Position numbers and translations under genes: made by a program
DNA from: a bacterium
GTDB taxonomy: Bacteria; BMS3Abin14
NCBI GenBank assembly: GCA_020352595.1
Contig: CP070682.1
Coordinates: 1,397,843-1,403,985 of the forward strand
Direction: 5' to 3'
DNA length: 6,143 bases
Part shown: positions 1 through 5,601 of the stretch, piece by piece
Layout of the letters: each line of letters opens with the position of its first letter
How positions within the stretch are numbered: position 1 is the stretch's first letter
Notes under the pieces: model-generated
Database searches by the model: none
What the model was told of the DNA's origin: nothing
Seen by the model: the letters and a program-made list of their open reading frames with translations, nothing else

Positions 1-706
1 CGTGGGGAAGGACGAGGTGCCTGACGAGGAGTCCCCTGGTGGCGACGCCACTTTCGTCCACCTGGAGGTCCCCCACCTGGCGGTGCATCTCACGGACGGC
101 CTCCCTGACCACCTGGGGGTAATCCGGGGCGTCGGCGAGCTGGGAAGCGATGGGGCCGTGGGAGAACTTCATGTCCGGCATGTAGATGTCGAACACCCCG
201 TCTAGCAGCCTCAGGGCGTCCAGGGAATCGTATCCTCCAGTGTTGTAGACCAGGGGGATCCTGAGCCCGGCTTCCGCCGCCAGGGCCACGCCCGCCACGA
301 TGGCGTGGGTCTGGTGGGTGGGTGTCACGAAGTTGATGTTGTGGCATCCCATCCTCTGGAGGGTGAGCATGGCCGAGGCCATCTCCTGGACGGTGACCTC
401 CTGTCCGCGGCCCAGGTGGCTGATGTCGTAGTTCTGGCAGAAGATGCACCCGAGGTTGCAGTTGGTGAGAAAGACGGTTCCGGAGCCGCCCCGGCCGACG
501 AGGGGGGCCTCCTCGCCGAAGTGGGGGTGCACGGAGCTCACCATGGGGGCGAAGCCCGTCCTGCAGTAGCCTGTTTCGCCCTCCCCTCTCATGGCTGCGC
601 ACCTTCTAGGGCAGAGGCGGCAGGGTGAGGCCATCTCCTCCAGGGCCCTGGCCCGTTCCAGGAGTTCGTCTGGTCCCGTTCCGAGGTAGGCCGGCACGAA
701 CGTCAT
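1..706 (-). CDS. PflX-like radical SAM protein, 5' part (3' end outside window)
   Basis: The first 235 codons of a minus-strand gene are open and run off the left edge. Residues 83-90 read CNLGCIFC, the CxxxCxxC motif that binds the radical SAM [4Fe-4S] cluster, followed by QNYDIS. An N-terminal cysteine group (C29, C32, C36, C48) is typical of the COG1313/PflX branch of pyruvate-formate-lyase-activating-enzyme homologues, as are the strings GCHNINFVTPTHQTH, VYNTGGYDS, DIYMPDMK and GLLVRHLVLP. Family members are cytosolic and are expected to cleave S-adenosylmethionine to a 5'-deoxyadenosyl radical; their substrate is not established. The ATG at 706 is preceded by GGAGGG at 8 nt spacing and gives the family's usual N-terminus (MTFVPAYL). 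The gene is divergent from the YchF-like gene. The family assignment is strong; the physiological role is unknown, and nothing visible next to it names a partner. Confidence 0.93.
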   Translation of the reverse strand, partial: MTFVPAYLGTGPDELLERARALEEMASPCRLCPRRCAAMRGEGETGYCRTGFAPMVSSVHPHFGEEAPLVGRGGSGTVFLTNCNLGCIFCQNYDISHLGRGQEVTVQEMASAMLTLQRMGCHNINFVTPTHQTHAIVAGVALAAEAGLRIPLVYNTGGYDSLDALRLLDGVFDIYMPDMKFSHGPIASQLADAPDYPQVVREAVREMHRQVGDLQVDESGVATRGLLVRHLVLPH

Positions 707-772
707 GTCTGGCGCCCTCCGCACTTGTGGGGTCCGGGGAAAGGTGATATCAGGAGGATACAAAATCGTGGG

Positions 773-863
773 CGAATAGGAAATAAGAGATCAGAGATCA
801 GGGATAAGGGATAGGGGATAAGGGATAGGGGGCAGGGGATAGGGAACGGGGAACAGGGAAGGG
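773..863. repeat. 7-bp-period tandem array with G-runs
   Basis: Read on the plus strand, 773-863 divides exactly into thirteen 7-base units with no slip. The units drift from CGAATAG and GAAATAA through GAGATCA (twice), then GGGATAA/GGGATAG alternating (801-828), to GGAACGG, GGAACAG and GGAAGGG. From 801 on there are ten runs of three or more G separated by 2-4 bases, which is a strong G-quadruplex pattern on the plus strand. The array fills most of the spacer between two divergent genes and ends 40 bp before the downstream ATG. Heptameter arrays are known in other bacteria, for example the STRR repeats of heterocystous cyanobacteria; whether this one has a function is unknown. Confidence 0.85.
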
Positions 864-903
864 AGCCGCACCTGCGGGCTGCCTGCTTTCCGTTCCGCCT
901 CTC

Positions 904-1962
904 ATGGCCATGAAGATCGGTCTCGCGGGATATTCAGGGTCCGGGGTCACGACGCTTTTGGCCCTCCTCTCGGGGGACGCCGGCCTGGCCTCAAGGCACG
1001 GCGGGCCGGAGATCCGCTCCATCTCCCTGAACGATCCCAGGCTGGAGCAGCTGGTGGAGGTCTTCGATGCCAGAAAGGCCACCCCCGTTCAGGTGGATGT
1101 CGTGGAGCTGGGCGACCTGAGACCCGAGGAAGGGGGAGGCCTGAAACGGGAGACCCTGGCCCGCGCGGCTGGTCTCGATGCCCTGGTGCTGGTGCTGAGG
1201 GGGTTCTCCGTCCCCACCTCCGCCGCGTGCCGTCCCGGTGCCGAGCTGGCGGAAGAACTGCAGTCGCTGATGCAGGAGTTCGCCATCGCCGACCTCATGC
1301 CCATTGAGAACCGGCTCGAGAGGCTCTCCAAGGAGGGGAAGATCTCCTCGCGGGAGGCCCAGCTCCTGATCAGGCTCAAGGAGGAGCTGGAGGAGGGCCG
1401 GCCCATCCGCGGCATGGGGCTGGACAAGGAGGAGGTGCGGGTGCTCTCGGGCTACCAGTTCCTCACCCTGGCACCCCTCATGGTGGTGGCGAACATCGGC
1501 GAGGAGGGGGTGTCCGAACCCCTTTACGCGGACATTGACCGACGGTGCGCCGAGGAGGGGGCGGTTTACATGCAGACCGCGGCCCTGGCGGAACTGGAGC
1601 TCATGGAACTGCCCGAGGGGGAGAGGGGGCCCTTCCTCGAGGAGCTGGGTATCACGTCCCCCACGAGGGACCGCTTCCTGGAGGGCCTTTTCCAGCTGCT
1701 GGACCTGATCATCTTCTACACGGTGAGCGAGAAGGAGGTCAGGGCCTGGACCGTCCCGGACGGGACGCCGGCGGTCAAGGCTGCCGGGAAGATCCACAGC
1801 GACATGGAGCGGGGTTTCATCAGGGCCGAGGTCATCTCGGTCCGGGAGTGCGTCGAGTTGGGCAGTCTCGCCAAGGCGAGGGAAGCGGGGAAGCTGCGCG
1901 TGGAGGGCAAGGAATATCCCATGAGAGACGGGGAGGTGCTGCACGTGAGGTTCAACGTGTGA
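904..1962 (+). CDS. YchF/OLA1-like TGS-domain protein with degenerate G motifs
   Basis: This 352-residue protein matches the architecture of YchF (OLA1-type P-loop NTPases of the TRAFAC class, which favour ATP and bind ribosomes): a nucleotide-binding domain, a helical insertion (about 113-168), and a C-terminal TGS-like DUF933 domain (about 268-352). The C-terminal domain is very well kept, including KEVRAWT, AAGKIHSDMERGFIRAEVI, GSLAKAREAGKLR and a final HVRFNV. The G domain is not. The Walker A segment at 9-16 is GYSGSGVT, so the essential lysine of GxxxxGK[ST] is V15. The G3 DxxG position reads DVVE (65-68), losing its glycine. The G4-type NxxE of YchF survives as NIGE (197-200). It is therefore probably a paralogue that binds nucleotide poorly or not at all, perhaps keeping a ribosome or RNA role through the TGS part. 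No clear Shine-Dalgarno precedes the ATG; ATG at 910 is an equally good start. I would not call it ychF. Confidence 0.85.
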   Translation: MAMKIGLAGYSGSGVTTLLALLSGDAGLASRHGGPEIRSISLNDPRLEQLVEVFDARKATPVQVDVVELGDLRPEEGGGLKRETLARAAGLDALVLVLRGFSVPTSAACRPGAELAEELQSLMQEFAIADLMPIENRLERLSKEGKISSREAQLLIRLKEELEEGRPIRGMGLDKEEVRVLSGYQFLTLAPLMVVANIGEEGVSEPLYADIDRRCAEEGAVYMQTAALAELELMELPEGERGPFLEELGITSPTRDRFLEGLFQLLDLIIFYTVSEKEVRAWTVPDGTPAVKAAGKIHSDMERGFIRAEVISVRECVELGSLAKAREAGKLRVEGKEYPMRDGEVLHVRFNV

Positions 1963-2007
1963 CCGTGCCGCGGCGTCCGTTGCTGACAGCGGCAACCCCT
2001 TGAGCCA

Positions 2008-2028
2008 GAGATCCGGGATCCGGAAACC
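2008..2028. repeat. Three heptad units in the hisG leader
   Basis: The units GAGATCC, GGGATCC and GGAAACC follow one another in perfect 7-bp phase, 21 bp before the hisG start. Their order and spelling follow that of the longer array at 773-863 (GAGATC-, GGGAT--, GGAA---), so this looks like a short relative or remnant of the same repeat family. Three units could be chance; the matching order is what makes it credible. Confidence 0.5.
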
Positions 2029-2037
2029 AACGACTGA

Positions 2038-2041
2038 GAGG
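2038..2041 (+). promoter_or_regulatory. Ribosome binding site for hisG (supports TTG start)
   Basis: GAGG at 2038-2041, within a purine-rich run, lies 8 nt before TTG at 2050. A second GAGG at 2044-2047 is only 2 nt from the TTG and too close to use. No ATG lies in frame near the conserved N-terminus, so this site decides the rare TTG start. Confidence 0.55.
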
Positions 2042-2049
2042 AAGAGGAC

Positions 2050-2970
2050 TTGAGCGGGAAAAAAACAGCCTCCAGGCAGGCAGGCGCCCAGAAGGAAAAA
2101 AACGTCCTGAAAGTGGGCATCCCGAAGGGGAGCCTCGAGGACGCCACCATTGAACTGTTCAGGAGAGCCGGCTGGCGTATCAACCGCGGCTCGAGGAACT
2201 ACTTTCCCACCGTTGACGACGACGAACTGTCCTGTTCGCTGGTCCGGGCTCAGGAGATGTCCCGCTTCGTGGAGGAAGGGGTCCTGGACGCCGGCATCAC
2301 GGGCAGGGACTGGATCCTTGAAAACGACTCGGACGTCGTGTGGGTGGAGGAACTCAACTACTCCAAGGCGAGCAGCCGTCCTGCCCGATGGGTGGTCATC
2401 GTCCCCCGGAACAGCCCCTACGAAAGGATCGAGGATCTGGAGGGAAAGCGCATTTCCACGGAGCTGGTGCAGTTCACCAAGAGGTATTTCGCCCAGAGGG
2501 AGATCAACGTCAAGGTGGATTACTCCTGGGGCACCACGGAAGCCAAGGTGGTGGAGGGGATCGCCGACGCGGCCGTGGAGGTGACCGAGACGGGCAGCAC
2601 CATACGAGCCCACGGCCTGAAGATCATCCACGAGATGATGCAGTCCAAGCCCTACCTCATCGCCAACAAGAAGGCGTACCAGGACCCGTGCAAGAGGAGG
2701 AAGATCGACACCATCTCCCTCCTCGTCAAGGGCGCCGAGAAGGCCATCGGCATGGTGGGCATCAAGCTCAACGTCCACAAGGACAGGCTCGACAGCGTGG
2801 TGGCCATCCTCCCGAGCCTCAACGCCCCCACGGTGGCCGGGCTGCACCAGAGCGACTGGTACTCGGTGGAGTCCATTGTGTCGGAGGAAGTGGTGCGCAG
2901 GCTCATCCCCCAGCTCCTGGAGTGCGGCGCCGAGGGCATCATCGAGTATCCCCTCAACAAGATCATTTAG
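2050..2970 (+). CDS. hisG: ATP phosphoribosyltransferase, long form
   Basis: HisG joins ATP and PRPP to give phosphoribosyl-ATP, the first committed step of histidine synthesis, in the cytosol. The 306-residue product shows VGIPKGSL (22-29), LDAGITGRDWI (79-89), ELVQFTKRYF (138-147) and the PRPP-binding segment with ETGST at 180-184. Residues of about 222-306 form the HisG_C regulatory domain that binds histidine in the long, hexameric form, so no HisZ partner should be needed and feedback inhibition by histidine is expected. The start is TTG with GAGG 8 nt upstream; it adds about 18 Lys/Gln-rich residues before the usual family N-terminus (LKVGIPKG), so the true start may lie further in, although only CTG (2107) or GTG (2113) would be available. 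No other his gene is visible, so hisG here stands outside a his operon. It lies 87 bp behind the YchF-like gene, perhaps cotranscribed with it. Confidence 0.96.
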   Translation: MSGKKTASRQAGAQKEKNVLKVGIPKGSLEDATIELFRRAGWRINRGSRNYFPTVDDDELSCSLVRAQEMSRFVEEGVLDAGITGRDWILENDSDVVWVEELNYSKASSRPARWVVIVPRNSPYERIEDLEGKRISTELVQFTKRYFAQREINVKVDYSWGTTEAKVVEGIADAAVEVTETGSTIRAHGLKIIHEMMQSKPYLIANKKAYQDPCKRRKIDTISLLVKGAEKAIGMVGIKLNVHKDRLDSVVAILPSLNAPTVAGLHQSDWYSVESIVSEEVVRRLIPQLLECGAEGIIEYPLNKII

Positions 2971-2972
2971 AT

Positions 2973-2997
2973 GCCCGACCCGCCTCGGCGGCCGGGC
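2973..2997 (+). terminator. GC-rich hairpin just after hisG, possible terminator
   Basis: Two bases after the hisG stop codon, GCCCG and CCGC on the left pair with GCGG and CGGGC on the right, with a small internal bulge and a CTCG loop. There is no T-run after it, so it is at best a weak or factor-assisted terminator. Support comes from its position and from the new promoter downstream. Confidence 0.3.
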
Positions 2998-3085
2998 GGC
3001 GGAGCAGCCCCGGCGGAACACTCAGGGTGCCGGACGACAGCAGCGCGGGCCCTGCCGGCATCCATGGGCCGGTCATGGGTGTTCA

Positions 3086-3114
3086 TTGAAAGGCCCGGAC
3101 CGGTGAGGTATCAT
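3086..3114 (+). promoter_or_regulatory. Sigma70-like promoter for the small exported protein
   Basis: TTGAAA (3086-3091) matches five of six bases of the -35 consensus and TATCAT (3109-3114) five of six of the -10, separated by exactly 17 bp, in a locally AT-rich patch of otherwise GC-rich DNA. Transcription would start near 3120-3122, which coincides with the GTG at 3121. Predicted by eye only. Confidence 0.5.
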
Positions 3115-3120
3115 GTATTT

Positions 3121-3552
3121 GTGAAATATTTAATTACACCGCTCACACCGGTGCGCCTGGTGGTTGCGGCCGCCATCTTTATGCAGCTCTTCATTCCCGC
3201 AAGGCCCGCGGCGGCGCGGAACTCCTTCTGGATCAGTTCGCGGGACAAGAACGCCTGCATCGTCTCGGCGGTGGTGCAGTACAACCCGAGGCTGGAGGCC
3301 CAGGTGAGGCAGGAAAACGGCATCTCCAACGCCATACTCCAGATGGACATCCACACCAAGGAGCCGCAGGAGCTTTGCAACCTCCTCATGATGCGCCAGA
3401 AGGATGAAAGCTGGCGGCCGCTCCTGTGCGTGACCCAGATCCGCGGCAACATCTACTCGGGATATCTCATCCTGCCGGAGGAGTTCAGGCTGTCGCTGCC
3501 CATCGAGATCCGCCTGGGGGACCGCTCGGTGGAGGCGAACTTCCTGCCGTGA
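3121..3552 (+). CDS. Small exported protein of unknown function
   Basis: From GTG 3121 the product is 143 residues. Residues 1-32 look like a Sec signal peptide: a lysine at position 2, a hydrophobic stretch (about 11-27, VRLVVAAAIFMQLFIPA) and an AxA-type cleavage site after A32 (AAA, then RN). No lipobox cysteine is present. The mature part of about 111 residues is mixed in composition with three cysteines (46, 86, 103), one of which may be left unpaired, and probably forms a compact alpha/beta domain in the periplasm or outside the cell. I do not recognise the family. The start is uncertain: GTG 3103, with AAAGG 9 nt upstream, and ATG 2971, directly after hisG, are in frame, but the promoter at 3086-3114 and the signal peptide favour 3121. 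If so, the mRNA would be nearly leaderless; otherwise GAGG at 3105-3108 sits a long 12 nt before it. Confidence 0.72.
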   Translation: MKYLITPLTPVRLVVAAAIFMQLFIPARPAAARNSFWISSRDKNACIVSAVVQYNPRLEAQVRQENGISNAILQMDIHTKEPQELCNLLMMRQKDESWRPLLCVTQIRGNIYSGYLILPEEFRLSLPIEIRLGDRSVEANFLP

Positions 3553-3705
3553 CCGGCTACCGCGGCTCGGCAGCGACCGCCGGGGGAGCCATGGGGCGCA
3601 CGGCGGACACCGGCCCCGCATCGGCTCCGAGCCACTGTTCGGGAAGGCCGCTTTTCCCTGCCTCCCCTCTCCTGTGGCCTCATTGAAGAAGAGTTCTGCA
3701 TAACC

Positions 3706-4881
3706 ATGAGCGACTTCTGGCAGCACGGTCCCATCACCACCATACACAGGCTTCCCGGCCCCGGCATCGGGGCCCTGAGGGCCATGCTCGGAGCCGGCTC
3801 GCGCCGCAGGCCCCCGGCGCTGCTCATACCGGCCCTGGCCTCGGAGATGGACGGTCCCGCGTGGCCGGTCATCATGGAGGAGCTGAAGAGGGCGGATTAC
3901 CTCGCCGAGGTGGTCCTCGCCCTTGGACGGGCCTCCCGGAAGGATCTGGACAGGGCGAAGGGGTTCCTGGACGATCTCCCTGCCAGGGCCACCGTGGTCT
4001 GGCCGGAGAGCGAGAACCTCGCCCCCGTCCTGGAAAAGGCCCGGCCGGAGGTGGACGTCGGGCCGCCGGGCAAGGGCCGCGACGTCTGGATCGCCCTGGG
4101 TTATCTGGCGGGACGCCGCGCCTTTCACGCCGTGGCCCTGCACGATGCGGACATCGTCACCTTCACTGAAGAGATCCCCCTGCGCCTCCTGGCCCCCCTG
4201 GTGCATCCGGAGCTCCGGTTCGCCTTCTGCAAGGGTTTCTATGCCAGGGTCTCCGGGGCCCTTCTGGCGGGAAGGGTCACCAGGCTCCTGGTGGTGCCCC
4301 TGGTCTCAGTTCTCGTCAAGGAGGCTTTTACCCCGGCCCTGAGGACCATAGGCGCCATGAGGTACGCCCTGGCGGGCGAGTTCTCCATGACCATGGAGCT
4401 GGCTTCCAGGATCCCCGTCCCGAGGGACTGGGGGCTTGAAGTGGGCATCCTCTCCGCGGTGGCCCGTGCCGTGGGCTTTGAAGGCGTGTGCCAGGTGGAC
4501 CTGTGCGAGAATTACGACCACAAGCACCAGGAAGTCCATCCGGAGGACACCACGAGGGGGCTCAACCGCATGGCGGTGGAGGTGTCGGCGGCACTTCTGC
4601 GGGAGGTGGCCTCCCCGCCGCAGGACCTGCCGGCCAGGTACCGCGAGGCCGCCCTGGCGCTGGCGCCCAGGTTCCGGGCGGACGCCCTGGCCAACGGGCT
4701 ATCCTGGGACGAGGATGCGGAGATGAGGGCCATAGAGGTGTTCACGCGTGCCCTCGAAAAGGCCATGGGCCTTAAAGAGGCGGACGTGCCCGGACCGCTG
4801 CCCTCATGGGAAGAGACGAAGGGGCGCGTTCCGGGGCTCGCCCGGGCCATCGTGGAGGCGGTGGAGAGGGACAACGCCTGA
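3706..4881 (+). CDS. GpgS-type glycosyltransferase (GT81-like, sugar-3-phosphoglycerate synthase)
   Basis: The 391-residue product is a GT-A fold glycosyltransferase without membrane segments. Visible landmarks are IPALASEMDG (41-50) near the nucleotide-binding side, GPPGKGRDVW (119-128), the metal-binding DxD motif as HDAD (146-149), FCKGFYARV (173-181), LAGEFSM (221-227), WGLEVGIL (242-249) and YDHKHQ (270-275). This order and the length near 390 fit glucosyl-3-phosphoglycerate synthase (GT81), which moves glucose from an NDP-glucose to 3-phosphoglycerate; mannosyl-3-phosphoglycerate synthase (GT55) is a less likely alternative. The product would be dephosphorylated to glucosylglycerate, a compatible solute made under salt, heat or nitrogen stress. 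No GpgP-type phosphatase is visible nearby. The ATG at 3706 has only a distant purine run (GAAGAAGAG ending 12 nt upstream). The substrate is inferred from family resemblance and the sugar donor cannot be told from this sequence. Confidence 0.82.
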   Translation: MSDFWQHGPITTIHRLPGPGIGALRAMLGAGSRRRPPALLIPALASEMDGPAWPVIMEELKRADYLAEVVLALGRASRKDLDRAKGFLDDLPARATVVWPESENLAPVLEKARPEVDVGPPGKGRDVWIALGYLAGRRAFHAVALHDADIVTFTEEIPLRLLAPLVHPELRFAFCKGFYARVSGALLAGRVTRLLVVPLVSVLVKEAFTPALRTIGAMRYALAGEFSMTMELASRIPVPRDWGLEVGILSAVARAVGFEGVCQVDLCENYDHKHQEVHPEDTTRGLNRMAVEVSAALLREVASPPQDLPARYREAALALAPRFRADALANGLSWDEDAEMRAIEVFTRALEKAMGLKEADVPGPLPSWEETKGRVPGLARAIVEAVERDNA

Positions 4882-4892
4882 CGGCGTTGTCC
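4869..4892 (+). terminator. Perfect hairpin around the glycosyltransferase stop codon
   Basis: GGACAACGCC (4869-4878) pairs perfectly with GGCGTTGTCC (4883-4892); the 4-base loop TGAC contains the stop codon TGA. The 10-bp stem is strong but no T-run follows, so it may be a transcript-end stabiliser or an atypical terminator rather than a classic intrinsic one. Confidence 0.45.
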
Positions 4893-4945
4893 GGCGTGCG
4901 GAGTCTGATGTCCGGGAAATAACCGGTCTCTGACGAAGCGGCGGG

Positions 4946-4971
4946 TTCACCACGGAGGACACGGAGAAAAA
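4946..4971. repeat. CACCACGGAGG-type repeat, copy 1
   Basis: TTCACCACGGAGG followed by ACACGGAGAAAAA. A second, shorter copy sits at 5584-5600, and both are preceded by similar GCGG-rich DNA. To my recollection this is a widely scattered intergenic motif of environmental bacteria. Confidence 0.6.
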
Positions 4972-4989
4972 CGGGAATGGGGAGTGCCT

Positions 4990-5058
4990 GTCATCGCGAG
5001 CCATGTCCGGGCGACTCGTCCCGTCGAAGCCGGAGGCGAAGACGGACGCGATCCCGGT
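4990..5058. repeat. Degenerate 'GTCATTGCGAG...GCAATC'-like element
   Basis: GTCATCGCGAGC opens the segment and GCGATCCCGG closes it, with a GGCGAAG-type centre. The arrangement resembles a GC-rich version of an intergenic palindromic repeat I recall from many genomes. The outer CGCGA/GCG parts can pair only weakly, so this is a tentative reading. Confidence 0.35.
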
Positions 5059-5086
5059 TCCGGAAAGGCGATAAGGGCAGCCTCAC

Positions 5087-5172
5087 GCAAAGACGCCAGG
5101 ACGCAAAGAAGAGCGAAAGGGAAGGTTTAACCCTCAGTACCTGATTGTTCTCTTTGCGTCCTGGCGTCTTGC
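5087..5172. repeat. Inverted-repeat element with GCAAAGACGCC arms
   Basis: The left arm (5087-5109, starting GCAAAGACGCC) and the right arm (5151-5172, ending GGCGTCTTGC) are reverse complements over 22 bases apart from one inserted A. The 41-base loop holds AGGTTTAACCCT (5123-5134), almost the same as the loop core of the inverted pair at 5341-5416. As RNA it would fold into a long stem. Confidence 0.8.
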
Positions 5173-5187
5173 CTGTCCGACGTCTTG

Positions 5188-5243
5188 TCCGCCATAGCTC
5201 GTTCTATTCCCTGATCTGCATACTCCAAAAGAGCGACGGCGGA
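5188..5243. repeat. Imperfect inverted repeat TCCGCC...GGCGGA
   Basis: TCCGCCATAGCTC (5188-5200) and GAGCGACGGCGGA (5231-5243) pair at 11 of 13 positions across a 30-base spacer. It sits directly between the GCAAAGACGCC element and the first copy of the long direct repeat. Confidence 0.5.
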
Positions 5244-5259
5244 AGCTGGGCGGGAGGCG

Positions 5260-5363
5260 TTAGCGCAGGCGGAAGCGACCGCAGGGAGCGGGCGAGAGGC
5301 CCGGCTCTTGCGCAAAATCCGTAAAGGCTGTCTCTCGCAGGGACGCGGAGGACGCAGAGGAAA
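5260..5363. repeat. Long direct repeat, copy 1
   Basis: This module begins TTAGCGCAGGCGG and ends with AAAGGCTGTCTCTCGC (from 5323) plus GACGCGGAGG and GCAGAG. The same pieces in the same order recur at 5443-5539. The final part (5341-5362) also forms the left arm of an imperfect inverted pair with 5394-5416. Confidence 0.7.
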
Positions 5364-5416
5364 GGATTCAGGTTGAACCCTTTAATTCCGTTCTTCCCTG
5401 CGCCCCCTGCGCCTCC
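5341..5416. repeat. Imperfect inverted pair with GACGCGGAGG arms
   Basis: The left arm (5341-5362) and right arm (5394-5416) are imperfect reverse complements, both built of GGMGGCGCAG-like units. The loop contains AGGTTGAACCCT (5370-5381), identical at 11 of 12 positions to the loop core of the 5087-5172 element even though the arms differ in sequence. Confidence 0.6.
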
Positions 5417-5442
5417 AGTGACCGACCTGGCGCGATGAAGCT

Positions 5443-5539
5443 TTAGCGAAGGCGGGAGGGAACGAGCGAGAAACCCTGCATCTTAGCGCTGCAACGCCAA
5501 AGGCTGTCTCTCGCGGAGACGCGGAGGCGCAGAGAAAAA
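5443..5539. repeat. Long direct repeat, copy 2
   Basis: It begins TTAGCGAAGGCGG, carries a GAGCGAGA-type middle, and ends with AAAGGCTGTCTCTCGC (from 5499) plus GACGCGGAGG and GCAGAG, matching copy 1 at 5260-5363. It lacks the right arm and the AGGTT-AACCCT loop that follow copy 1, so it looks like a truncated copy. Confidence 0.7.
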
Positions 5540-5583
5540 CCGGTTACAGGGAGAAGGGGCAGAGGTCCCTTCAGTGGCGGAGC

Positions 5584-5600
5584 GTTCACCACGGAGGCAC
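5584..5600. repeat. CACCACGGAGG-type repeat, copy 2
   Basis: GTTCACCACGGAGGCAC repeats the start of the element at 4946-4971 in the same orientation, then breaks off into a different repeat at 5602. Confidence 0.55.
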
Positions 5601-5601
5601 T

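Noticed and set aside
90..602. A 170-codon minus-strand frame rich in Arg, Pro and Gly
   Set aside because: It is a shifted frame of the radical SAM gene, whose own frame shows CxxxCxxC and family motifs without interruption.
725..753. A promoter TTGTGG-17 bp-TATCAG ahead of the YchF-like gene
   Set aside because: It matches only three of six and four of six consensus bases, too weak to report in a region with no other support.
1979..1996. A hairpin (GTTGCTG, loop ACAG, CGGCAAC) after the YchF-like gene as a terminator
   Set aside because: The stem is 7 bp with a G-T pair and is followed by C-rich DNA rather than a T-run.
991..3021. A 676-codon open frame on the minus strand across the YchF-like gene and hisG
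   Set aside because: It is exactly antisense to two well-conserved genes, is rich in His, Leu, Gly and Pro with no recognisable motif, and is explained by GC-rich third positions in the true frames.
3553..3705. A small gene or regulatory RNA in the spacer before the glycosyltransferase
   Set aside because: No open frame with a start and ribosome site is visible, and the only hairpin (GGGAA/TTCCC near 3645-3665) is short without a T-run.
3130..4206. A 358-codon minus-strand open frame opposite the exported protein and glycosyltransferase genes
   Set aside because: It shows the same antisense-shadow composition, spans two unrelated plus-strand genes and their spacer, and has no family features.
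5127..5315. A 62-codon minus-strand frame in the repeat-rich spacer
   Set aside because: It reads through inverted and direct repeats and has no good ribosome binding site or conserved appearance.
5260..5539. A possible CRISPR array from the repeated AAAGGCTGTCTCTCGC blocks
   Set aside because: There are only two copies 176 bp apart, the flanks between them are also repeated, and there is no regular spacer structure.
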